From Granulicella sp. (GTDB lineage Bacteria; Acidobacteriota; Terriglobia; Terriglobales; Acidobacteriaceae), in NCBI GenBank assembly GCA_025357875.1, contig JANYLK010000138.1, forward strand, positions 1 to 58,487: a stretch of DNA of 58,487 nucleotides. The letters are read 5' to 3'. Within the stretch, counting starts at the first letter, position 1, and every line of letters begins with the position of its first letter. Below, piece by piece: positions 20,027 to 30,060 of this stretch. Position numbers and translations under genes: made by a program. The notes beneath the pieces are model-generated. The model made no database searches and had not been told where the DNA came from. It saw only the letters and a list, made by a program, of their open reading frames with translations.

Positions 20027-20929
20027 ATGCCTATCATTTTCTATGTGGTCCTTGGACTAATTATTTTTGGTGTAGTTGCGCTTCTACTTACGCCCAACCT
20101 GTTCCGGCCTTCCCCTGAAGCTCAGCGAATCTTTGACGTTGTACAAAGTGAACGTGTCGACCAGAGAACGATAGGAGGGAAGGAGCAGTTGCAAACCAGA
20201 ATACTTGGGATGGCAACTGAACTACGTGTGCGACTTGGGCTGGCTGAAAATCCCTCGCTAAAAGCGCGATTGGCTATGGCTGGAGTTCGCGGTACCGCCA
20301 GCACAGATATCTTTTTTGCTTCGCAAGTTCTTGTTCCCGCCGCCGGAGCCGTTGCGGGGAGTCTTATTGGAGCTCACACCATATCGTACGTGCTTGGCTT
20401 CGGAGCGCTGGGATACATGGCTCCCAACATGTGGTTGAATTGGAAGACCAAGGGCAGAAGAAAGCGGATCCGGCGTAGCATTCCCGACGCGCTCGATCTA
20501 ATGGTGATCTGCGTCGATGCCGGTCTTGGGTTGGATCAGGCCCTGCTTCGTGTTGGTGGTGAACTAGGCGTCAGCCATCCGGACATCCAGGAAGAATTCC
20601 TCCAAGTGAATCGAGAGCAGCGTGCTGGAAGACCGAGGCTCGAAGCCTGGCAGAATCTGGCAGACCGTACTGAGATAGAAGAATTCATTGCGTTTGTAAG
20701 TATGCTGGCACAGACGGACAAATTTGGTACACCGATCATAAAAGCTTTGAGCCGCCTCTCCGATGACATCCGCATGAAGCGGAGACAACGAGCGGAAGAG
20801 GCTGCGGCAAAGACCAAGATCAAAATCATTTTCCCGCTGGTTCTTTGTATTTTTCCGTGCATATTTATTGTGCTACTTGCACCCGCTATCTTAAGCATCA
20901 TGGCGGGCATGCAGTCAATGTCGCAGTAG
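20027..20929 (+). CDS. tadC: Tad inner-membrane platform protein TadC
   Basis: A 300-aa T2SSF protein paralogous to TadB, with the signatures SIPDALDLMVICVDAGLGLDQAL and MLAQTDKFGTPIIKAL and terminal membrane helices. It completes the recognisable machinery. TadD, TadE, TadF and TadG-type genes are not found in the window and must be elsewhere or absent. Confidence 0.92.
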   Translation: MPIIFYVVLGLIIFGVVALLLTPNLFRPSPEAQRIFDVVQSERVDQRTIGGKEQLQTRILGMATELRVRLGLAENPSLKARLAMAGVRGTASTDIFFASQVLVPAAGAVAGSLIGAHTISYVLGFGALGYMAPNMWLNWKTKGRRKRIRRSIPDALDLMVICVDAGLGLDQALLRVGGELGVSHPDIQEEFLQVNREQRAGRPRLEAWQNLADRTEIEEFIAFVSMLAQTDKFGTPIIKALSRLSDDIRMKRRQRAEEAAAKTKIKIIFPLVLCIFPCIFIVLLAPAILSIMAGMQSMSQ

Positions 20930-21084
20930 CATGGCAGGTCGCGGTAAAAGAGGCTAGATGAGTCATAGGAAGTCTCGGTCACCAGACATAACTCACCGGG
21001 AGACACACAGTAAGTGGCAGCAAAGATTGTCTTGGGAGTAGTCAAAGTAGTCAACAGTGCAGTAGTTGATTAAAGGCCTCTAAG

Positions 21085-21135
21085 CCGTACGACATTTAGA
21101 CTGGGCTCTTACGAATAAGTTGTACGGGTGTTTTT
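21085..21135 (+). terminator. Possible terminator at the end of the tad operon
   Basis: A 9-bp stem with one G-T pair (21085-21093 with 21119-21127), a long loop and a following GTGTTTTT. The long loop makes this a weak prediction. Confidence 0.35.
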
Positions 21136-21144
21136 GTAAAACAC
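21128..21144. promoter_or_regulatory. Palindrome upstream of the micropeptide gene
   Basis: A perfect inverted repeat GTGTTTT-TGT-AAAACAC, 44 bases before the micropeptide ATG. It has the size of a small dimeric-regulator site, but no regulator gene is adjacent. It could also be part of the tad terminator. Confidence 0.35.
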
Positions 21145-21187
21145 GCTAAACTCATGGAGAGTTAACTTCAACGGAAAGGAGATTATT

Positions 21188-21274
21188 ATGATCGGCGTTC
21201 AAATTGTAGCTGGAGTATTTGCCGTAGCAGTATTGGGAATCATCGTCTACCGCAGAAAGCAGAAGTCAGCCTAG
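21188..21274 (+). CDS. 28-residue single-span membrane peptide linked to tad genes
   Basis: An ATG preceded by the near-perfect ribosome binding site GGAAAGGAGA opens a frame of 28 residues. These form one uninterrupted hydrophobic helix (VAGVFAVAVLGIIVY) followed by a basic tail, RRKQKSA. The positive-inside rule would place the C-terminus in the cytoplasm. It lies between tadC and the DUF192 gene, 29 bases before the latter. I do not know a family. By position it could be a small accessory subunit of the Tad apparatus. The strength of the translation signal and the clean membrane topology are the evidence that it is real. Confidence 0.6.
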   Translation: MIGVQIVAGVFAVAVLGIIVYRRKQKSA

Positions 21275-21303
21275 TGAATTGTTGGTGATCCTGACGGACT
21301 CTT

Positions 21304-21660
21304 ATGTTCAGAGTAACGAATACAACCCGGGGCACAACAGTTGGAGATAGTATCGAGTTGGCCGATACGTCATTGAAGAGGATGTTCGGCCTTCTCGGAA
21401 AGCGTGGTCTGGACGCCGGAGCGGGGTTATGGATCAAACCCTCTTCCGGCGTCCATACTTTTGGGATGTCGTTCAAGATCGATGTTGTGGGCTTGGACCG
21501 CGACTTGAGAGTTATCAAGCTTTGGCGTTGTCTGCCGACATATCGAGTGACTTCCGTAAGCCTGAAAATGAGGAGCGTCCTGGAATTGCGCTGTGGCACT
21601 ATCACCCAGTCACGAATGCAAGTCGGAGACCAGCTTCAGGTCGATCCGTTGTCGCAGTGA
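21304..21660 (+). CDS. DUF192 family protein
   Basis: A 118-aa small beta-rich protein with DUF192 features: a LADT...KRMFGLLGKRGL segment, then GLWIKPSSGVHTFGMSFKIDVVGLD and a C-terminal barrel strand. There is no signal peptide, unlike many DUF192 proteins. In my experience, not verifiable here, such cytoplasmic versions often sit next to Tad loci, which agrees with this position. Biochemical function is unknown. Confidence 0.82.
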   Translation: MFRVTNTTRGTTVGDSIELADTSLKRMFGLLGKRGLDAGAGLWIKPSSGVHTFGMSFKIDVVGLDRDLRVIKLWRCLPTYRVTSVSLKMRSVLELRCGTITQSRMQVGDQLQVDPLSQ

Positions 21661-21815
21661 CTTAGTTAAAATGTTCTTGACCTGGTTGTCGGATGTATAT
21701 ACATGCACTCGTTTCATGCATGAATATGCAGCCTTGTAGGCTAGATATGTGCGGTGGCAAGACGCTGGCACTACGTTTCCTATGGTCCAACAACCAGCCC
21801 ACCAAGGTAAGACCT

Positions 21816-23066
21816 ATGCTTTCCTCCGAACTAATCGCCGTTGAAGACCGATACGGTGCACACAACTATGACCCTCTGGATGTAGTCATTGAACGTGCTT
21901 CGGGTGTTTGGCTATTCGATAAGCAAGGACGCCGCTACCTGGACTTCCTCGCCGCCTATTCCGCCGTCAACCAGGGCCACTGTCATCCAGCTATCTTCGA
22001 CGCTATGTGTCGTCAGGCGGGGAAAGTCACACTCACTTCGCGCGCCTTCCGCAACGATCAACTGCCATTGCTCTATCGAGATTTGAACGAGCTCACTGGG
22101 TATGAGATGGCACTTCCCATGAACTCAGGGGCCGAGGCGGTTGAGACTGCACTTAAAGCCGCGCGTAAGTGGGGCGAGGTTGTCAAGGGTATCCCCGCTG
22201 GCAAGGCTGAGATCATCGTCGCCGCCAACAACTTTCACGGCCGCACCATCGCGATCGTCGGATTCTCTTCTGAAGTACAATACCGACGCGGGTTTGGACC
22301 GTTTCCCGCTGGCTTCGTCGAAGTACCCTTTGGCGATATTGATTCACTCCACTGCGCGATTTCGGCGAACACCGCAGCGTTTCTGGTCGAGCCCATCCAG
22401 GGCGAGGCGGGTATTATTGTGCCGCCCGAAGGTTACTTACGTCAGGCTGCTGCCCTTTGTCGAGAGCGCAACGTTTTGCTTATGGTGGATGAGATTCAGT
22501 CCGGCCTCGGCCGCACGGGCAAGCTATTCGCGTATATGCACGACCGCGTCACGCCTGATGTCGTCATCATAGGCAAGGCGCTTTCCGGCGGGTTCTACCC
22601 AGTTTCGGCCGTCCTAAGCTCCCGTGAGATACTCGGCGTGTTTGGTCCCGGCGACCATGGCAGCACCTTCGGCGGTAATCCTTTGGCGTGTGCGATCGCC
22701 CGTGCCGCTTTACAGGTTATTGTCGACGAGAATCTCTCAGCGCGATCAGCTGAACTCGGCGAATATGCCCTGAACTGTCTGAAGAGCATCCGCAGCTCAT
22801 ACATTGTTGAAGTCCGCGGTAAGGGCTTATGGATTGGAATTGAATTAAATACTCTCGCGCGGCCGTTTTGCGAAAAACTGAAGCAGCGCGGTGTTCTTTG
22901 CAAGGAGACCCATGCTTCGGTCATCCGCCTCGCGCCGCCGCTGATAATCGACAAAGCGGACCTGGAATGGGGCTTAGGTCAGATTCGAGCAGTGCTTGAG
23001 GATGACCGCCTGGATGATCTTGATGCACATAGTAGCGTGACTGAAGCAACTGCCTCTCTGGGTTAA
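21816..23066 (+). CDS. rocD: Ornithine aminotransferase
   Basis: A 416-aa class-III PLP aminotransferase that converts ornithine and 2-oxoglutarate to glutamate-5-semialdehyde and glutamate. Diagnostic segments are LDFLAAYSAVNQGHCHP, SRAFRND, MNSGAEAVETALK, LMVDEIQSGLGRTGK and the PLP Lys in VVIIGKALSGGFYP. ATG at 21816 is chosen because the homologous region begins there and AAGGTAAG lies upstream. The 155-base gap before it contains the palindrome ATGTATATACAT (21693-21704) but no clear promoter. No arginase or proline gene is adjacent. Confidence 0.92.
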   Translation: MLSSELIAVEDRYGAHNYDPLDVVIERASGVWLFDKQGRRYLDFLAAYSAVNQGHCHPAIFDAMCRQAGKVTLTSRAFRNDQLPLLYRDLNELTGYEMALPMNSGAEAVETALKAARKWGEVVKGIPAGKAEIIVAANNFHGRTIAIVGFSSEVQYRRGFGPFPAGFVEVPFGDIDSLHCAISANTAAFLVEPIQGEAGIIVPPEGYLRQAAALCRERNVLLMVDEIQSGLGRTGKLFAYMHDRVTPDVVIIGKALSGGFYPVSAVLSSREILGVFGPGDHGSTFGGNPLACAIARAALQVIVDENLSARSAELGEYALNCLKSIRSSYIVEVRGKGLWIGIELNTLARPFCEKLKQRGVLCKETHASVIRLAPPLIIDKADLEWGLGQIRAVLEDDRLDDLDAHSSVTEATASLG

Positions 23067-23094
23067 TAGCCCGCGTATCGCTCGATTGACGTTA

Positions 23095-26000
23095 TTAAAC
23101 CCTAGTCAACGTGGCCGCCATAAGTCCCGCAACGATCCCATATAGGTCTACGCCAACCTGCAACGAAGTTATCTCCTTTGCCGGATCGAGCGCCAGATCA
23201 AGAATCGTCGCCGCCCCTCCGGGAATCTTGCGCCCCTTTCCATGGAAACCTGCCGCATCCTGAACGCGTGTCTCTCCAGTTGCAGGTCAACGCGCGGGGG
23301 GAGTGCACATTGTTGACGAACAGATGATCGTCTAGCAGGTAGTCCTGTTCGATGGGCCACCACGTTTCCGGATTACGCAGTGATAACTTTGTCGATATCC
23401 CATCCTTGTATGTAACCGATACGGTTTCATATTGCATCCGGCTGCACTGGGGCAAAGTACTGCCCGCCATTAGTAGATAAATACCTTGCGCACGGCCAGT
23501 CAATACGATCTTTACCGCTGTCGTATCCTGCTTCCAGTAAGATAACAGTGATGACTTAGATCGGTCCCGCGCGGTGTGGCAAAGTCGACACCCAACGAGG
23601 CCTTCAGCAGTCCGCCCGCCGCACGCAGTCCCGCGTCTTCTATGCTCACGCGCCCATCGGGATTTGCCCATCCACCGAGTAGGACATCGGGAAACGCAAG
23701 CGAGCAGTACTGCGATCGAGGTTCGGTATACACACGCGTAAAAATCTCTACAACGTTGTGCTTCAGCACGGAGGAAAGATCAACCTGTTTACCGAGCCTA
23801 TCCGCAGCCATGAGTGGAACCCCTGCGAACCTCGGCGCCTCAGCCTTCACTTCGAATGAGATGGGCATTGACCACGTGCAGTCGCCTTCACGCATATTCG
23901 CGAACACTGTGTGAAATCCAATCGCTGACACCCGCCCATCGACCAGCGACCGCTGCGGATCGTCCACCTGTGCCAGCGCGATACTCTTAGGTAGTTCCAA
24001 TGCTTCTCCCACGCGGTAGCTCCGTTTTACCGGCGCCATCGAAGGATTGCGCTCATGCCACTCGATTTCTATCCTGTTTGACCGCGCTGGTGGCACCCTC
24101 ACCATAAGCATAGGTCCTCCCACGGCAGCCGTATCGAATACACAATCCACACGCCTTCCATCGACGATAACCACCGGCAAACTTGTAGTTCGTGCCGGTA
24201 GCGTCAGTGTCAAATAAACGGGTTTTATTAGGCGCCTCGTAAATTTATAGGTCTCACGCATCTGAGCGCGGTTCCATGCAAAATCGAAATCTTTGTGCTT
24301 CAGCGAAGCCCGATCCCAGTCACTTGGAAAACCAGGCCGAAGCCGTACTTCGCCCGCGATCAAATCCGGTTGCACACCAAACAGTCCTTCTACCAACGCG
24401 CGCGACGAGATGCCGATGGGGTCGCCAAAGTCACGCTGCGCTTCCTGCCGATGCACGTCCAGCGCCGAGGTCATGTGAAAGTCGCCGGGGCACAATCCCA
24501 TATACATCGAGTCCAACAGGTTGCCTTTGAAGATCCGTTAAGCCTCGTCTCTCATCCCCGTCTGCCACATTGCAAGCGCCATGTGCATGTTTTCCGCGAG
24601 CAGCAGCAGATTCAGCGACCAGATGTACGGCATCCAGTCCGAGCACGACAACATGTATCACCCACCCTCCGGTACACCGTCTCCGTGTACCGGCACCTGC
24701 TTCAGCACGGCCAGCCTCTCGGTTGTCATCTGCCATGCCTCGCGCGAGGTCGGAACTCCGCTGTCAATACAGTGATAGACGGCCCACAACGCCGGATTCG
24801 TGTACACCGTCTGTGGTTCCATCAAATCCTTGGACTCGCCATATGCGCCCTGTTCCCGCACCCATAGCAACTCCTGCATCCCACGGTGAATCAGCTCCGC
24901 TTCGGCCTCGTAAGCCGCGTCATCCTCGCCCAGCGCCTTCGCAATACTCGCCGCCGTCCGAAACGCAAATACGTTGTACGCCGATGAATGCGCTGCTCCG
25001 CCGCCGTTGTATTGCAGATTGTCGCTCGCCCAAATCGTCGCGTATGCCTCATAAAGCGGAAGCTCCGTGCCTTCCGCCCCCGCGTACATCCTGCGGAACA
25101 ACCTGCGCTCCCAAGCAAGATGCCGCTGTAACGCAGGACACACTTCCCGCGCAAACTCCAGATCCCCGGTCCACATCAAGTGCCGCAGCAGCACATCGAT
25201 GAGTACCATGTTCATGTCATAGTGGTTGTTTGAGACATCCCCATTCGAGTGCAGCATACCCTCTTTGCGTGCATGATGCATGCTCGGATCCCATGAATTG
25301 ATCGCGGGATCGGCCGTCGACACCGGAGTCACATTTTGCCGTTTCAACCAATGCCGAAACTCCAGCACTGCGCGGTCGTGATTGCCCAACGCGTCCAGGT
25401 TGTACGGCCCACGCCACCCTGCCAACATCATTCGCCATGCAACGCCGCCGTGCAGCACGCATTCCTGTTTCTTGTACCAGATCGTCTCCGCCGCGATGCC
25501 AATCGCCCTTCCCATTGCATTCACGTAATCATCCGGTTGTCGATCTTCAACGTTCCCGCAATTGCCTTTACCTGAATACTCCGCGCCTCGAAGGATTTTC
25601 CGGGGTCGGTCATCACCGACGATCCTCCAGCATGCGCATGATCAATCGTCATATACAGAGGCGCATTCCTTAAGCCGACAGACCCGATGAGTGTAGGGTG
25701 ACTCGAATCCATGGCGGCCGTTCCGCGAACGCTCTCGGTCGGTGGCGGCGCTGTCCATGATTCGAAATCTCGTACTGAGCCCATCGATCCCACGGGAAAA
25801 GTCAGCACCATCTCGGCTGCGGAACTCAGCACCCGCACGACTGGCCGCCCAGTTGCTGCGGAGCTCTCGAATACGTAATGATTTCCCTCACATTCTTCCC
25901 GCCTCACCTGGAAGAACTGCGACACCGGCTGCCGCTCGCACCCGATGTCCCCATTCCTCTGACCCCTGCGTCCGCTCACTCCAGCAAATGCCCAGGCGAG

Positions 26001-26591
26001 CCTTATCCCGGCCGGCACGCCGGTGCCTTCCACCTTCACCACGAAACCAGCACCTTCGTCGGTCGTCAACACCTCTGCCCGCAACATTCCTTTGCCAAGC
26101 ATCAAATCGCGAATTTCGTAGATCATTCGCCCTGGTCTGTATCGCGCCAGCACTTCATCCGCATTGGCGGCCCATTTCGGGGTCGCGTCTGCAGCGGTCA
26201 CAAATCCAATCTTCAAATTTCCACCATGTCCGGGGAGATACATCGAGAACTCAGGCAGGTCGCCCGCGTCTACTCGAAAGTCTCCCGACTGCGTAGCCGT
26301 GCTAACGCCGTAGAGCGGCCGGTTGAAGAATTCTTTCCCATTTCGTATCACAAATTCGCCATCCACTGGCTTGTACCGCAGAGGTCTGCGCGTCCTGCTC
26401 TCCACCAGCGGCTGAATCCCCCAAGTGACTACTCCCCGCGGAGCATCGTCCGCGCTGCCTCAGCTGCATTCGCCTTTTGCGCCGCCACTGCATCGACAGC
26501 CGAACTGGCCGCCTGACCCAACCCCTTCAGCCCTCCTGCCGCCTGTGCCACGGTCGCACTCGAAGCCGCCAAAAACCGTCGCCACGACCAT
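23095..26591 (-). pseudogene. Broken large exported carbohydrate-active-type protein (DUF4450-like)
   Basis: Read on the minus strand, about 3.5 kb encodes one continuous protein of roughly 1,160 residues once at least six lesions are repaired. They are frameshifts near 26433-26439, 25533-25536, 23563-23573 and 23261-23270, and in-frame stops TGA at 24658-24660 and TAA at 24538-24540. Joining frames gives sensible continuity, such as DN-DDYVNAMGRAI and GG-YMLSCSDWMPYIWSLNL. The order is a Tat-like leader (WRRFLAASSATVAQ), a beta-sandwich region (VIRNGKEFFNRPLYG), an (alpha/alpha)6-type helical region (YNLDALGNHDRAVLEFRHW, GMLHSNGDVSNNHYDM) and a C-terminal beta region. This recalls DUF4450 glycoside-hydrolase-like proteins, from memory and unverified. 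The true start codon is not certain. Confidence 0.72.
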
Positions 26592-26671
26592 CGTTTACCA
26601 AAACTAATAACTCACCCGCACTCCCAAATTCGTTGCCGAATCCTTCCAATCACGTCCAGGATCGGCAAACT

Positions 26672-27481
26672 TCAGTGTGAGTTCCACGTCTTGTCTGACG
26701 AATTGCATAGCCGCTCCAGTGTGCAGTCCGCGCACCTCGGCTTCCGCGCAATGCAGATTTGCCGTCCGTGAAAGATCATCTCGTGCGAGAAGTCGATCCA
26801 CTTCGCCTGCGGAATCACGCGTATCAAATCCCGCTCCACCTTTTCAGGCGTCGTGTTCTTCGTCAGCTCCAGCCGCCTCGAAAGCCGCAGCACATGCGTG
26901 TCCACCACCACGCCCACCGCGATGCCATACCACGACCCCAACACCACGTTCGACGTCTTCCGCGCCGCACCCGGAATCCGCAGCATCTCCTCCATCGTCT
27001 GAGGAACCTTGCCGCAAAAATCTTCCGTCAATACCCGCCCCGCACCTTGAATCGACTTCGCCTTGTTGCGGAAGAATCCCGTAGTCCGAATCAACTCTTC
27101 AAGCTGGGGTAGGGAAGCCGCAGCCATAGCCTTCGGCGTCGGAAACGCCTTGAACAGATCTGGAGTTATCAGGTTTACACGCACATCAGTACACTGCGCC
27201 GAGAGTATCGTCGCCACCAGCAACTCCCAAGCGCTCCGATGATTCAACGCGCACACTGCATTTGGGTACGCCTTATTCAGCCCGTCAAGAATCGCTGCGA
27301 CACGCTCCGGCGCCAGCGGCCTCGCAGTCTTGCCACGTTTTAGCTTAGTCGAAGCGGGCTCTGGCGCTGCAATAGCCCGGGCCTTCGCGCCCACAGGCGG
27401 CACTGAAACCCCCGTCGTCGCCTTCGCGAGCTTTTTCTTCGAAGCCGATCCGTCAACCCGCTGACTCGTCGCTTTCTTCAT
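26672..27481 (-). CDS. nth: Endonuclease III (DNA glycosylase/AP lyase)
   Basis: A 269-aa base-excision repair enzyme removing oxidised pyrimidines. The HhH motif LRIPGAARKTSNVVL carries the catalytic Lys, and VDTHVLRLSRRL the catalytic Asp. The [4Fe-4S] pattern C-X6-C-X2-C-X5-C is intact at the C-terminus (CIARKPRCADCTLERLC). The HhH loop reads GAA where GVG is usual. About 70 extra N-terminal residues are Lys/Ala/Pro-rich and probably disordered. The ATG overlaps the hemQ stop (ATGA). Confidence 0.93.
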   Translation of the reverse strand: MKKATSQRVDGSASKKKLAKATTGVSVPPVGAKARAIAAPEPASTKLKRGKTARPLAPERVAAILDGLNKAYPNAVCALNHRSAWELLVATILSAQCTDVRVNLITPDLFKAFPTPKAMAAASLPQLEELIRTTGFFRNKAKSIQGAGRVLTEDFCGKVPQTMEEMLRIPGAARKTSNVVLGSWYGIAVGVVVDTHVLRLSRRLELTKNTTPEKVERDLIRVIPQAKWIDFSHEMIFHGRQICIARKPRCADCTLERLCNSSDKTWNSH

Positions 27482-28335
27482 CCCAATCTATCCAGCATTT
27501 TCTCCGGAGGAACCCGAACGCAGCTGAAGATCGGCGTGTCCGCCAGCGTATACAGGCTGATCTCTGTCTCCCTCAACTGCTGCACAAGATCGAGAAAATC
27601 TTCAGGGAAATTAGTCTCAAATGCCACTACGAACTCCTGGTCATCGATCCCGAACGAATAAGTAGTGTTTAACTTGACCCGCGGATACATCAGCCCAATC
27701 CGAATGTGCTCGTCCATGAGCCGCTTCCGCTCCGACATCGAAAGCAGATACCACGGTCGAGTCTTCCAGAAGGGATAGATGAAGATGTACTTCTGCCCGC
27801 CGGGCCGAATCGCGCCGCGGCCTTCACCCTCGCTCTCATCCACACGGTCGATCTGGTATTGCGACCGTTTCGTCATCGCCAGAAAATTATGCGGCGAATT
27901 GAGATATCCACCCAGCGGCGTCCGCAGCAACTCGCTTCGCATCTGGTTCAACTCATCCACGCCGTATCCAATCGACCACACACACATATCCACATCGCCG
28001 CGCGTTCCGATGGTTGAGTAGGTAAGCGACAGAAATTCACCCGGCTTGTTCCACTTCGCCAACACCCCGGCAAACTCCGCCTTGTGCGCAGCCTTTTCCT
28101 CGACTGGCAACCGCCGCCACTCGGGCATCAGCTTATAAAAGCTGAAACACACAATCTGCCGTTTCACTGGCGGCTTCGAGGGATCGTGTGGAGCGGCGCC
28201 GTAACTGCTCGCCGGCCGGCCCGCGGCAACCGGTGTTGCAGCCGGGGGAGCCGACTCAATCAAAGGAGGAAGGATCGCCGTCGCCGACGTCATCGGCTCC
28301 GGAACTACATGCTTTGGTGCAATGAACTCTGCCAT
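27478..28335 (-). CDS. hemQ: Coproheme decarboxylase (HemQ/ChdC)
   Basis: A member of the chlorite-dismutase-like family that decarboxylates coproheme III to haem b in the coproporphyrin-dependent pathway. The Tyr/Lys pair of the active site is visible as Y-X3-K in IYPFWKTRPWYLL, followed by MDEHIRIG with the likely proximal His. About 285 aa, including a roughly 50-residue Ala/Pro-rich N-terminus. ATG at 28335 is chosen, although an upstream TTG at 28371 is possible and neither has a strong ribosome binding site. It is followed by nth with an ATGA overlap. Confidence 0.9.
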   Translation of the reverse strand: MAEFIAPKHVVPEPMTSATAILPPLIESAPPAATPVAAGRPASSYGAAPHDPSKPPVKRQIVCFSFYKLMPEWRRLPVEEKAAHKAEFAGVLAKWNKPGEFLSLTYSTIGTRGDVDMCVWSIGYGVDELNQMRSELLRTPLGGYLNSPHNFLAMTKRSQYQIDRVDESEGEGRGAIRPGGQKYIFIYPFWKTRPWYLLSMSERKRLMDEHIRIGLMYPRVKLNTTYSFGIDDQEFVVAFETNFPEDFLDLVQQLRETEISLYTLADTPIFSCVRVPPEKMLDRLG

Positions 28336-28422
28336 AGGTCGATTGTCTCTCGAATACTCGCAGGATAGCAAAAGTCCAAGCGCTACTTTGTCGACTGAAT
28401 CAATTGAGCAGAGCGGCCTTTT

Positions 28423-30060
28423 CTAACGAAGAAAATCGAAGTTCCCATCCCCCTGCGATGCGACCCTCTGCAACCGAGGCGTATACACAACTTCATTGTC
28501 CGGATACCAAAGCGGCACTGACGGCATCTCCTCCGCCAGGATTTGCTGCACCTCAACGTACTCCGCCCGTCGCCTCGCCTGCACCTCCAGCTCCGGGCCC
28601 GACTCTGCTGCGGCCCTTGCCAGCAGGGCATCGACGCGCGCATTCACATAGTGCCCTCGATTCGCACCCTTCGGCGGAAAGCTACTAGATGAATACATGT
28701 AACGAAAGATGTCCGGATCTTCATTCGACCCCACCCACTTCAGCACGTACATCTGAAATGCGCCCTTGGTCACGTCCGCATAAAACGTCCCAAACTCGGC
28801 GCTACGTATATTCAGCGCAATTCCCGCCGTACGAAGTTGTTGTTGGAGCACCGCAGCGAGCAAACGCGTCGTCTCGTCCGTGCTGATCTTCAAAGTCAAC
28901 GCCAGCCGCACACCGTTCTTATCCGCCCGCAACCCGGCCGCCTCCAGCAGTGCTGCCGCCCGCGCCGGGTCGTAAGAGTATTGCGCTAACTCCGCATCAT
29001 TGGCCCGCGCCCAGTGTCCCGGAGGCAGCAACGAATTCGCCAGCCGCGCGTGTCCCCGCCAAAGGGAAGCCATGATCAAAGGCCGATTCATCGCCAGCGC
29101 GACTGCTTGCCGGACCCTTTTATCCCGCAGAGCCACATCATTCATATTGAAGTTCAAATACCAGATATTTGATCCAATCCCACTTGCCGTATCAAGTCTT
29201 GGCGCGTCCGTCAGCGCATACTCCATGTCTGGAGTCAGAACATTACTGGCTGCATCCGCCGATCCCTTCTGTAACTCCAGCGCACTCGTAATCGCGTCCG
29301 GCACTACGTTGAACTGAATGCGCCGAATTTCCGAGTGCAATCTCTCGCCACCGTCTCCCAATCTTCGACTCCAGCAACCCGGAAACCGCTCCAGAACCAC
29401 CTCTTTATCCTGCACCTGGCTCACAAATCGATATGGGCCAGACCCCACTGGATGCAATCCAAAGTCGCTCCCCGAACCCCTCGGCACCACGCCAAACAAC
29501 CCATCGCTCATATTAAAGAGAAGCCCGGCATCTGGCCGCTTCATGTGAATTACAACCGTCAGTCGATCGCGTATCTCCGCCCAACCCACCGCCGCAAAGT
29601 TTCCGCTTTTCGCTGAAATGAGCCCGACAAGTTTCGGATCGATTAAACTTTGAATCGTCCAAACAACGTCGCCAGCTTCCAGCGGCCGTCCATCCTGAAA
29701 ACGGACCCCTTCGCGCAAATGAAACACCCAAGTCAGCGCGTCAGGTTGCGCCCAACTCGTCGCCAGCCAGGGCGCCAGGTTGTAGTGTTCGTCCTTCTTC
29801 ACCAGCGCATCAAAAATCAGCGGTCCCACCCGCTCCGACTGCGCATCCGTACCCTGCCGAGGGTCAAGATTATTCGGACTACTCTCCAGAATCACCACCA
29901 CTGTTCCGGGCTCCCGCACCGCGCCGTGGCATCCCGCAATCCAAATCAGCTGAACGCTCGCGACTCCCCAAACCATTGTCATTCTGATCACTGCGAAGAT
30001 TCCCCGCATTTTGCCGTTGGATATCCGAACCGTCTTCCCCCATTCAGCAATCCATCTCAT
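28423..30060 (-). CDS. ABC transporter solute-binding lipoprotein, family 5 (peptide/nickel type)
   Basis: A 545-aa extracellular solute-binding protein (SBP_bac_5). It has a lipoprotein signal (IWIAGC), the N-terminal strand VVVILESSPNNLDPRQGTDAQ, the family segment WVFHLREGVRFQDGRPLEAGDVVWTI (split here for description) and PLWYPDNEVVYTPRL near the end. ATG at 30060 overlaps the anmK stop (ATGA). A second ATG at 30009 gives a more typical lipoprotein signal. The 30009 region coincides with a dispersed repeat. No permease or ATPase genes are adjacent. Placement after anmK hints at muropeptide uptake, but that is only inference. Confidence 0.85.
   Translation of the reverse strand: MRWIAEWGKTVRISNGKMRGIFAVIRMTMVWGVASVQLIWIAGCHGAVREPGTVVVILESSPNNLDPRQGTDAQSERVGPLIFDALVKKDEHYNLAPWLATSWAQPDALTWVFHLREGVRFQDGRPLEAGDVVWTIQSLIDPKLVGLISAKSGNFAAVGWAEIRDRLTVVIHMKRPDAGLLFNMSDGLFGVVPRGSGSDFGLHPVGSGPYRFVSQVQDKEVVLERFPGCWSRRLGDGGERLHSEIRRIQFNVVPDAITSALELQKGSADAASNVLTPDMEYALTDAPRLDTASGIGSNIWYLNFNMNDVALRDKRVRQAVALAMNRPLIMASLWRGHARLANSLLPPGHWARANDAELAQYSYDPARAAALLEAAGLRADKNGVRLALTLKISTDETTRLLAAVLQQQLRTAGIALNIRSAEFGTFYADVTKGAFQMYVLKWVGSNEDPDIFRYMYSSSSFPPKGANRGHYVNARVDALLARAAAESGPELEVQARRRAEYVEVQQILAEEMPSVPLWYPDNEVVYTPRLQRVASQGDGNFDFLR
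29975..30012 (-). repeat. Dispersed repeat family 1, copy inside the solute-binding protein gene
   Basis: A 38-base element identical at 32 of 38 positions to 36493-36530. In the coding frame of the host gene it specifies MRGIFAVIRMT, the start of the hydrophobic signal region. Confidence 0.75.

Noticed and set aside
21660..21815. Upstream extension of rocD to an ATG at 21693
   Set aside because: The extra 41 residues are unlike the family, and a good ribosome binding site precedes the ATG at 21816.
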